From: Candidatus Saccharimonadales bacterium
Lineage (GTDB): Bacteria; Patescibacteriota; Saccharimonadia; Saccharimonadales; Saccharimonadaceae
NCBI GenBank assembly: GCA_030146045.1
Contig: JASLDG010000030.1
Coordinates: 1-11,022 of the forward strand
Direction: 5' to 3'
Length of the DNA stretch: 11,022 nt
Below, piece by piece: positions 4,861-10,401 of this stretch (positions are counted from its first letter, which is position 1; every line of letters starts with the position of its first letter). A model generated the notes under the pieces. That model saw only the letters and a list, made by a program, of their open reading frames with translations. It had not been told where the DNA came from and ran no database searches. The translations under genes were made by a program, and so were the position numbers.

Positions 4861-5406
4861 ATGAACCTCAAGGAAACCAATTCGTCACGGCTGTCGTTCG
4901 GCGAGAATGTCGTACTGGTGCTGATGATCGTAATCGTCGCGTTTTCGCTCGGTTACCTCAAGGCGGATAACGATTCACTACAGAGGCAGGTCGATCAGCT
5001 CGAAGCGCGAGAGACGTATGGACTGTTCGCTCCCAAGAATCCGTGGCTTGCGCCGCGCATTCCCGAGACCGCAACGCCACCGACTTCTTCCAATCCGACC
5101 AGTCGTTCTGTCAAGCTGAACGAAGGCATGACGGTGTACGAAGCGCTGTATGACATCGCGTTCAGCAAGGGCTACCCGGAGTACATCTACTCGGACGGCG
5201 ACGAGCAACGACGAGAGTCGCTGAAGCTCATCAACCAGTGGATGGAGCAGATCAGGCAGCAGATCGCTGCGGGTCCGGTCTGTGTGAATAATCTGCCGTG
5301 CATCACCGACATCGATGTGGTGCCAGTTGGCACGGTCGTGGAGGTCAGCTACCGGTACAACCGTGCGGCTATCTCGCCGGGGTTGCTGTCCTCGTTCTTC
5401 AACTAA
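4861..5406 (+). CDS. Uncharacterised membrane-anchored protein (181 aa)
   Basis: No family recognised. The N-terminal 16 residues are polar, followed by one hydrophobic helix VVLVLMIVIVAFSLGYL (17-33). It is a signal anchor or uncleaved signal without a lipobox or obvious cleavage site. Next come a short helix with coiled-coil character (DNDSLQRQVDQLEARE, 36-51), a Pro/Thr/Ser-rich linker (about 58-82) and a compact C-terminal domain (about 84-170). That domain has an acidic/aromatic stretch YPEYIYSDGDEQRRES and a cysteine pair C141/C147 (CVNNLPC) that could form a disulphide outside the membrane. The topology resembles bitopic envelope proteins of the FtsL/FtsB shape (helix then coiled coil), but the C-terminal domain does not match these, so no such claim is made. 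It has a strong promoter, a good ribosome site and a U-tract terminator. Codon use is GC-rich, like the divergent 173-aa gene. Confidence 0.72.
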   Translation: MNLKETNSSRLSFGENVVLVLMIVIVAFSLGYLKADNDSLQRQVDQLEARETYGLFAPKNPWLAPRIPETATPPTSSNPTSRSVKLNEGMTVYEALYDIAFSKGYPEYIYSDGDEQRRESLKLINQWMEQIRQQIAAGPVCVNNLPCITDIDVVPVGTVVEVSYRYNRAAISPGLLSSFFN

Positions 5407-5448
5407 GGTTCTGTGCGCTACAGTATGGGCTCTCAAAATAAGCATACT

Positions 5449-5481
5449 CTGGTGGTTTGAGCAATTTGCTCGAACCACCAG
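5449..5481 (-). terminator. Hairpin downstream of tmk
   Basis: Stem CTGGTGGTTTGAGC / GCTCGAACCACCAG (13 Watson-Crick pairs plus one T-G position) around a 5-base loop. On the minus strand it starts 31 bases after the tmk stop and is followed by AGTATGCTTATTTTG. It also lies after the plus-strand 181-aa gene and may work in both directions. Confidence 0.6.
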
Positions 5482-5490
5482 GCACTACCC

Positions 5491-5514
5491 TCTCGCTCAT
5501 ATGCGGGATTTTTT
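5491..5514 (+). terminator. Intrinsic terminator of the 181-aa gene
   Basis: Stem TCTCGC / GCGGGA (6 bp, one G-U in RNA), 6-base loop, then six T. The T-run overlaps the last codon positions of the convergent tmk gene (stop 5515-5513). Together with the larger hairpin just upstream it ends plus-strand transcription before tmk. Confidence 0.6.
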
Positions 5515-6205
5515 ATATTTCTATAACACGGCGAATATCGTGCTGAATCGCTTCACGGCTGCGCATGGTGCCCGATTCAGGATCAATACAGTCGATGGCG
5601 GCGTAGTGCTCTGGGTAGAGTTCGGTGAGTTCGGCGTAGCATGCCTTCACTTTTTCGAGATAGTCTGCATCAGATTCATGAATATCGCGTTTACGATCGG
5701 TATAGGTGCGAACTGACTTGTCTTTGTTGTCGACGTTCTGCTGAGCAATGACCGGTGGAACGTTGAGGACAATATTGATATCTGGTTCAAGAATACCAAG
5801 GATGTTTGTTTCGTAGGACTGAAGTTGATCATAAAATGCACGGCGTATAGCAGTGTCGGCAATTTTGGCGCCCTGATGCGCGAGGTTGGAGCCACGGTAG
5901 CGGTCAAGAACGGCGATGCCATCAGGATGTTTGTTGAGCCACGTATCAATTTCCTGAGTCCCGGCCATACGGTCGACAGCAAAAAGCACCGCGGCTACCT
6001 GTGGAGGTAGCGCATCAACACTGTCCCCGTAGGCGCCATTAAGGTATTCTTCGACAAATACGGCAGACTCTTGACCGTAGCGTGGGAATGAGGTGGTATA
6101 GACAGGACGGTTGGTGCCCGTAAAATACTGTCGCGTCAGCTCTGCTTGCGTTGCCTTACCGGAGCCGTCACCACCTTCGATGACGATGAGTTTCCCGCGA
6201 GACAT
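5513..6205 (-). CDS. tmk: Thymidylate (dTMP) kinase
   Basis: 230 residues, slightly long for the family (about 205-215). The enzyme phosphorylates dTMP to dTDP with ATP in the cytoplasm, the step between ThyA and dTTP. Seen: KLIVIEGG leading into the P-loop GGDGSGKAT (11-19), FPRYGQ (40-45), the VAAVLFAVDRM helix (70-80) and the DRYRGSN motif (101-107) followed by AHQGAK. Near residues 165-182 is an Arg/Lys-rich LID-like stretch with RTYTDRKRDIHESD. The residue after the P-loop Lys is Ala (GKAT), where most P-loop kinases have Ser or Thr, and the DRY motif continues SNxxHQxAK. I recall this combination from a subset of TMP kinases, so the gene is probably functional. It is the last gene of the Nudix-dcd-tmk operon, its ATG overlapping the dcd stop as TAATG, with AAGGA 9 bases upstream. 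It converges on the 181-aa gene. Confidence 0.93.
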   Translation of the reverse strand: MSRGKLIVIEGGDGSGKATQAELTRQYFTGTNRPVYTTSFPRYGQESAVFVEEYLNGAYGDSVDALPPQVAAVLFAVDRMAGTQEIDTWLNKHPDGIAVLDRYRGSNLAHQGAKIADTAIRRAFYDQLQSYETNILGILEPDINIVLNVPPVIAQQNVDNKDKSVRTYTDRKRDIHESDADYLEKVKACYAELTELYPEHYAAIDCIDPESGTMRSREAIQHDIRRVIEI

Positions 6206-6927
6206 TATTTCATTCCTTCTGCAAGACCTGGGACAACAACCGGTGTCTTGCGCTGGTCTTTATAGGCGCGTGGTAACATGTCGCTTGGCTTCCAGGTACG
6301 GATGAGCTCGTCGAGGTTATCGGTGTGCTGGTACTTGCCGCTCATGCCGCCGCGACCATCGCTGTAATCTCCTTCAACGGGGCCGGTTTTATGAAAGATG
6401 AGCTGGCCGATGCGTTCACCAACGGGCAAGACGACACTTTCGTGCATGTTGAGGTTGTAGATTTCAAGCGTGATGCGATTAATATACCCCGGATCAACCC
6501 AGCCAGCGTCAAAACAGACAGCAACGCCGTTGCGCCCCCAGCTACTGCGACTCTTTACTTCGCAGGCGCCACCGTGGGCACGAATACCAACGAATTCATG
6601 CGTGTGCGCTAGGATGCGCTCGCCAGGCCGAAGAACGATAATTGGATGGTCTTTGGGGATGTTGTCGAACAGTTGATAGCCGTGTTTTTCGCACCATTCG
6701 GCGTGGGGCATAGCCTCAAGCGGGCCTTTAAAATAACGCTGCACATCAGCTTCATCAAAAGGGTTATATACACCGGCAGCTTCGGGCTGATATTCTTGTT
6801 TGTAGAAATAGTGCCCAAGGGTAAAATCGAGGCTTGCCTCTGATACATTATCGGCATTAAATGGCACGCAGACGATTGTTTCATTATTGATCGCTGTCTT
6901 AATCTCGGTATTACTGTAAACGCTCAC
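6205..6927 (-). CDS. dcd: dCTP deaminase
   Basis: 240 residues, longer than E. coli Dcd (193). It deaminates dCTP to dUTP, whose hydrolysis gives dUMP for thymidylate synthase. The conserved core is present: RSSWGR (127-132), DPGY (145-148), TLEIYN (153-158) with E155 at the position of the catalytic Glu, GERIGQLIF (170-178), and a C-terminal SGKYQ (196-200) like the nucleotide-binding tail of Dcd. The extra length comes from a region at about residues 42-95 (YNPFDEADVQRYFKGPLEA...) and a C-terminal extension after 205. The GTG start is set by family alignment (MSVYSNTEIK) and by AAAAGGGGAG just upstream. Its GTGA overlaps the Nudix stop by 4 bases and its stop overlaps the tmk ATG, so the three are translationally coupled. 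A bifunctional dCTP deaminase/dUTPase is possible; no separate dut is seen in this window. Confidence 0.93.
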   Translation of the reverse strand: MSVYSNTEIKTAINNETIVCVPFNADNVSEASLDFTLGHYFYKQEYQPEAAGVYNPFDEADVQRYFKGPLEAMPHAEWCEKHGYQLFDNIPKDHPIIVLRPGERILAHTHEFVGIRAHGGACEVKSRSSWGRNGVAVCFDAGWVDPGYINRITLEIYNLNMHESVVLPVGERIGQLIFHKTGPVEGDYSDGRGGMSGKYQHTDNLDELIRTWKPSDMLPRAYKDQRKTPVVVPGLAEGMK

Positions 6928-7418
6928 TGACTCCCCTTTTCTGCCGCTGTCTCTATTGCGAATTGTGCTGATGCAATAATATTACTATTAGTCTGGCTGA
7001 AATTGCGCAATTCGTCAATGGTGAACCATTTAAAAGTGTTTGATTCGCCGGGTCCAGGCTCGACGTGATTCGTGTCACTGATGAGTACGTAAGACATATT
7101 AATATGGCGGTGGCCATTTTGAATTGGATGAATCTCAAAATCAAACGGCAGCGGCAGCGCCCTGTTTTCGGCAGGCCGTTCTGTCACGTTGTGTTTTTCA
7201 GTCTCGATCAACGTAAGGTGCTCTCTGGTGATACCTGATTCTTCGCGAATTTCGTTGTACAGTGCGTCCAGCGGTGTTTGATCGAGCTCGATGTGTCCGG
7301 CCGGAGGTGTCCAGAGCGGTAAATATTTGTGCTTAATAAGCAGCGTTGTGTCTTGATAGACGATAAATCCCGCGACCGTGAAATCAAATTCACCATCGCG
7401 TGTATGAATGTGTGGCAT
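6924..7418 (-). CDS. Nudix hydrolase with a variant Nudix box
   Basis: 164 residues from the ATG at 7418, chosen because GGGGAGG sits 6 bases upstream; the longer open frame to 7496 overlaps the promoter. Nudix enzymes cleave nucleoside diphosphates linked to another moiety. The fold is clear: FTVAGFIVYQD (strand), LWTPPAGHIE (36-44), Nudix box at 41-63 (GHIELDQ...NEIREESGI), then a C-terminal WFTIDEL (131-137) typical of the end of the domain. The metal-binding core E56, E59 and E60 is intact. Two box positions differ from G-x5-E-x7-R-E-U-x-E-E-x-G-U: the first Glu is Gln (Q47) and the Arg is Asn (N55). The substrate cannot be named from sequence. As first gene of the Nudix-dcd-tmk operon, cleaning up or interconverting pyrimidine nucleotides is a reasonable guess. 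Confidence 0.9.
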   Translation of the reverse strand: MPHIHTRDGEFDFTVAGFIVYQDTTLLIKHKYLPLWTPPAGHIELDQTPLDALYNEIREESGITREHLTLIETEKHNVTERPAENRALPLPFDFEIHPIQNGHRHINMSYVLISDTNHVEPGPGESNTFKWFTIDELRNFSQTNSNIIASAQFAIETAAEKGSQ

Positions 7419-7467
7419 AATACACCTCCCCAGGTAGTAAAATGTTTGTTTTTGATTTTGTACCATA

Positions 7468-7496
7468 AGTATAAGCTTTTCTGGGCGGGATGGCAA
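7468..7496 (-). promoter_or_regulatory. Promoter of the Nudix-dcd-tmk operon
   Basis: Minus strand TTGCCA (7496-7491), 17-bp spacer, TATACT (7473-7468). Transcription should start near 7461, leaving a 43-base leader. It is divergent from folA; the two promoter regions are about 40 bases apart. Confidence 0.72.
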
Positions 7497-7534
7497 GTGG
7501 TCCCCACTTGCTGGACTGCTCGTCGATCTACTCT

Positions 7535-7542
7535 GCTACAAT
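7535..7542 (+). promoter_or_regulatory. Extended -10 promoter element of folA
   Basis: TGCTACAAT runs to 7542, with TGC before TACAAT (7537-7542). No convincing -35 hexamer lies at the right distance. Transcription would start about 7 bases on, at or within a base or two of the ATG (7549), so the message would be leaderless. Confidence 0.6.
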
Positions 7543-7548
7543 GAAGAT

Positions 7549-8040
7549 ATGAAAAGTATTGTGGTAGCGATGGATAAAAAACGCGGTATTGGCGCTGATA
7601 ACGACATGATGTGGATGGGTGATATGCCGGCAGATTTGGCACGATTTCGAGCCCTTACGATCGGTAAATCAGTTGTTATGGGGCGTAAAACGTTTGAGTC
7701 AATTGGTAAACCACTCGCAAAACGACAAAATATCGTGGTGAGCCGTCGTGGTCCAACGGGTGTTGAAGGTGTGCTGACTGCCCTATCACTGCAATCGGCG
7801 TATGCATTGGCGCAGTATGACGTCATGGTGATGGGTGGCGGTGAAATCTACAAACAAGCGATTGATGACATGGATCGGCTGTATGTGACCGAAATCGACG
7901 CAGAGTTTCCTGCGGCGACGGTGTTTTTTCCGGAAATAGACCCAGTATTGTGGCAGGAGACCGAGCGCGAACATCACGAAGCGGATGCTTACAATAAGTA
8001 CGCATATGACTATGTGACGTATGAGAGAACTGCAAACTAG
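7549..8040 (+). CDS. folA: Dihydrofolate reductase
   Basis: 163 residues (E. coli 159). It reduces dihydrofolate to tetrahydrofolate with NADPH, essential where ThyA is used because ThyA turns methylene-THF into DHF. Family landmarks align end to end with E. coli DHFR: RGIGADNDMMW (12-22, the Met20-loop region), MPADLARF (26-33) with D29 as the catalytic acid, SVVMGRKTFESIGKPL (41-56, cofactor-binding), NIVVSRR (61-67), VMVMGGGEIY (92-101), LYVTEIDAEF (111-120) and ATVFFPEID. There is no Shine-Dalgarno before the ATG, and the -10 element ends 6 bases upstream, so a leaderless mRNA is likely. It is the only thymidylate-cycle gene on the plus strand, divergent from the Nudix operon and convergent with the HIT gene; the two stop codons share the CTAG at 8037-8040. 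Confidence 0.97.
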   Translation: MKSIVVAMDKKRGIGADNDMMWMGDMPADLARFRALTIGKSVVMGRKTFESIGKPLAKRQNIVVSRRGPTGVEGVLTALSLQSAYALAQYDVMVMGGGEIYKQAIDDMDRLYVTEIDAEFPAATVFFPEIDPVLWQETEREHHEADAYNKYAYDYVTYERTAN

Positions 8041-8459
8041 TTCGCGAGGCGTTCTCGTCGTAATGCTTCAAATGCGCCACCAATACCCCCGCGGACTTTC
8101 AGCGCGCCGGGGTCTTCTTCGGCGACGGGAAGAATATGAACATGTGCGTGGAATACTGTTTGCCCCGCATCTTTGCCTTGGTTGAATCCAATCGTCTCTT
8201 GGTGTGCGTAAGTAACGTTGACTGCGTCACATAATCGCCGGCTTGCGTCTTTTATAATGCGAAAGAGCTCTTTTGTTTCTTCATCGTTTGCCTCTGATGG
8301 AGTTTCAATGTGTCGTTTTGAGATGAGCAGACCCGCAGCTTGCTTGGTGTGTGCTCGTTTCTCTGGAGTTTGTAGGACAAGTCGCCAAAAGATGTAATCA
8401 TAGATTCGCCTCTCTTCTTCGATATTTGCGTCGAAATGACAAAAAATACAGTCAGCCAT
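8037..8459 (-). CDS. HIT-family (histidine triad) hydrolase
   Basis: 140 residues. HIT proteins act on the alpha-phosphate of nucleotide conjugates (for example adenosine phosphoramidates or dinucleoside polyphosphates). The triad is HAHVH (104-108), with H106 the probable nucleophile, preceded by GFNQGKDAGQTVFH in the typical arrangement. An N-terminal CIFC (4-7) together with later histidines such as H50 fits the zinc site of many HIT proteins. The C-terminus is short and charged (EALRRERLAN). It starts 5 bases after the thyA stop and has no obvious ribosome site of its own, so it is probably translated by coupling to thyA. A precise substrate cannot be given; the pairing with thyA only suggests nucleotide housekeeping. 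Confidence 0.92.
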   Translation of the reverse strand: MADCIFCHFDANIEEERRIYDYIFWRLVLQTPEKRAHTKQAAGLLISKRHIETPSEANDEETKELFRIIKDASRRLCDAVNVTYAHQETIGFNQGKDAGQTVFHAHVHILPVAEEDPGALKVRGGIGGAFEALRRERLAN

Positions 8460-8464
8460 GGTAG

Positions 8465-9385
8465 TTAGACGGCAATCGGTGCCTTAATCGGCGGATAGGG
8501 ATCGTAGCCCTCAAGCTTGATATCGTCAAAGGTGAAATCATCAATATTTTTCACACTTGGATTAAGCCAGAGCTTCGGAAGTGCGCGAGGTGTGCGACTG
8601 AGCTGCTCGTCAACTTGTTCAAGATGGTTGAGATAGAGGTGAGTATCGGCGGTAGTATGGACAAACTCGCCAGGAGTAAGCTGTGTGACTTGCGCAATCA
8701 TACTGAGGAGCAACGAATAGGAGGCGATATTGAACGGTACGCCTAAGAACGTATCGGCACTGCGCTGATAGAGTTGGAGGTCAAGCTTATCTCCGCGCAC
8801 ATTAAACTGAAACATCGTATGACATGGCGGAAGGCCACCAATTGCAACGATCTCATCGATTTCGGCAACATTCCAAGCGCTTACGATAGTGCGTCGTGAG
8901 TTCGGATTTGTTTTTAGTGTATTGATGGCTTGAGCAATTTGGTCAATGGTACCACCTTTACCGTCGGGCCATTTACGCCATTGGACACCGTATACAGGAC
9001 CAAGGTCGCCCCATTCCATGGCAAAATCATGATCAGTTGCTATGCGTGCGATAAAAGCCTTCATTTGCTCTTTCCACTCGGCACTATTCACTTCAGGTAT
9101 AGGTAGGTTATTTTTCTCAAGGTAGGCTTTAAACGGCCATTCGTCCCAGATATGAACATTATTTTGGGCGAGATATTCAATATTACCGGTACCTTGAAGG
9201 AACCAAAGGAGCTCATGAACGACACTTCCCCAGTAGAGTTTTTTAGTTGTCATGGCCGGAAAGCCCTCGGCTAGATCGTAGCGAACCGTGCGCCCAAAGA
9301 CGCTTTTTGTACCAGTGCCAGTACGGTCACCTTTTTCGGTGCCGTTTCCTTTGATATCACGCAATAAATCAAGATATTGTCGCAT
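8465..9385 (-). CDS. thyA: Thymidylate synthase (ThyA type)
   Basis: 306 residues. It methylates dUMP to dTMP with 5,10-methylene-THF, producing DHF that FolA recycles. Seen: GDRTGTGTKS (19-28) with the phosphate-binding Arg (R21), LLWFLQG (59-65), IWDEW (79-83), LGPVYGVQWR (128-137), NSRRTIVSAWN (162-172) with two more phosphate-binding Arg, the active-site PPCHTMFQF (186-194) with the nucleophile C188, QRSADTFLGVPFNIASY (207-223), and the C-terminal KAPIAV ending. Compared with E. coli (264 aa) there is extra sequence around residues 88-122, like the insertion in the Lactobacillus-type enzyme. The ATG has a purine-rich site GAGAGGGGAG just upstream and an extended -10 promoter. It is followed at once by the HIT gene. 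Confidence 0.98.
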   Translation of the reverse strand: MRQYLDLLRDIKGNGTEKGDRTGTGTKSVFGRTVRYDLAEGFPAMTTKKLYWGSVVHELLWFLQGTGNIEYLAQNNVHIWDEWPFKAYLEKNNLPIPEVNSAEWKEQMKAFIARIATDHDFAMEWGDLGPVYGVQWRKWPDGKGGTIDQIAQAINTLKTNPNSRRTIVSAWNVAEIDEIVAIGGLPPCHTMFQFNVRGDKLDLQLYQRSADTFLGVPFNIASYSLLLSMIAQVTQLTPGEFVHTTADTHLYLNHLEQVDEQLSRTPRALPKLWLNPSVKNIDDFTFDDIKLEGYDPYPPIKAPIAV

Positions 9386-9408
9386 ACTCCCCTCTCTTTT
9401 CTCCTTTT

Positions 9409-9416
9409 ATTGTAGC
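9409..9416 (-). promoter_or_regulatory. Extended -10 promoter element of thyA
   Basis: Minus strand TGCTACAAT with TACAAT at 9414-9409; no clear -35. The element also forms one arm of a small repeat AGCAT-N4-ATGCT (9414-9427). Transcription would start near 9402 in the purine-rich leader, giving a 16-base 5' region. Confidence 0.55.
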
Positions 9417-9433
9417 ATGATTATGCTTCTGAA

Positions 9434-10393
9434 CTACTGGAGTGAAAACTGCGACATAAACTGCCAGGCGGTGTCGCGAATAGCGTTATTCCAGATATGT
9501 CCACCGCCTTGGATTTTAACGTTCTGAACGGTTGCGTTATGGGCGCATGACTGCCATACGGTGGTTGTAATTGTCAGTGCGGGTGCGGGGCTTGTTTGTG
9601 GAAGCGGGAGGCAGTGGTTTTGTTCAGCGCGCCACTGCATCCAGGAGTCTATTGGGGGGAGCTTGCGCGTTGCTGAGCCATAATAGGGTACGATACCATC
9701 AGCATCGCCATGTATATTAATAAGTGGAACCGGCTGAGACGGAGTACATCGTGCGTCAGGATAATAGAGCGCTGCCGCACCAATGCCAACTGCGGCAAAT
9801 GTGTCACTCATTTTGCATGAGAGTAGTGATACGATACCGCCCCCGTTGGACATTCCCATGGCATATATACGAGTACGGTCAACACAAAGCGTTGATTGGA
9901 TATCAGTTAAGATGGCTTTCGTAAAGGCGATGTCATCGGCGCCTGATGAGTACGGTGCACTTTGCCAAGAGAGTGCGCCATCGGTTCCATGTGTTGGTGA
10001 CGGGTAGATGGCAATGACGGGTAATTGATTAATGCCCGAGATTGCCTCGCTTTGCTGCCATGTTCCACCCTTGCCTCCGTAATAGAATAGTGTTGGATAA
10101 TATTGGGTTTTATTAAAGTTGGCTGGCAAGTGGACGCCATACTCACGATTTCCATGAGGGGTTGCTACGGAGAATTGCTTTGTCGTACCGGCTTGCCATG
10201 GTGTACGAACACTACACGTTTCGCGTGATATGGCAGCGAGAGTATGTTCAAGGTTGACGGTTTTTCGTCCGAGCTCTTGGTTTAAGAACCAGAGCATTAG
10301 TGCTGCGAAAAAAAGGAGCAAACAAACACCGCCCCACGCGATGTGGTGAATATAGAGTTCACGCACAGTGGAGCGGTGTGATGGTTTGACCAT
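9434..10393 (-). CDS. Membrane-anchored alpha/beta-hydrolase esterase, LpqC/PHB-depolymerase-like
   Basis: 319 residues. A basic N-terminus (R7, R11) and one hydrophobic helix (about 18-37) make a signal anchor, so the catalytic domain faces the outside. The family is the secreted esterases grouped as LpqC, feruloyl esterase or polyhydroxybutyrate depolymerase. Catalytic residues are S182 in GMSNGG (180-185), D232 in HGDADGIVPY (228-237) and H299 in GGGHIWN (296-302). An oxyanion-type YYGGKGG lies at 104-110, and PHGNREYGVHLPANF (79-93) is the typical entry strand. Six cysteines outside the helix (60, 170, 193, 216, 261, 283) could form disulphides. The natural ester is not predictable. It starts 8 bases after rplA with no ribosome site, so it appears co-transcribed and coupled with that ribosomal gene. 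There is no hairpin after it; the thyA promoter follows. Confidence 0.88.
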   Translation of the reverse strand: MVKPSHRSTVRELYIHHIAWGGVCLLLFFAALMLWFLNQELGRKTVNLEHTLAAISRETCSVRTPWQAGTTKQFSVATPHGNREYGVHLPANFNKTQYYPTLFYYGGKGGTWQQSEAISGINQLPVIAIYPSPTHGTDGALSWQSAPYSSGADDIAFTKAILTDIQSTLCVDRTRIYAMGMSNGGGIVSLLSCKMSDTFAAVGIGAAALYYPDARCTPSQPVPLINIHGDADGIVPYYGSATRKLPPIDSWMQWRAEQNHCLPLPQTSPAPALTITTTVWQSCAHNATVQNVKIQGGGHIWNNAIRDTAWQFMSQFSLQ

Positions 10394-10401
10394 AGGGCAA
10401 G

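Noticed and set aside
7419..7496. Longer Nudix protein starting at 7496
   Set aside because: It would begin inside the -35 element of the promoter; the GGGGAGG site fits the start at 7418.
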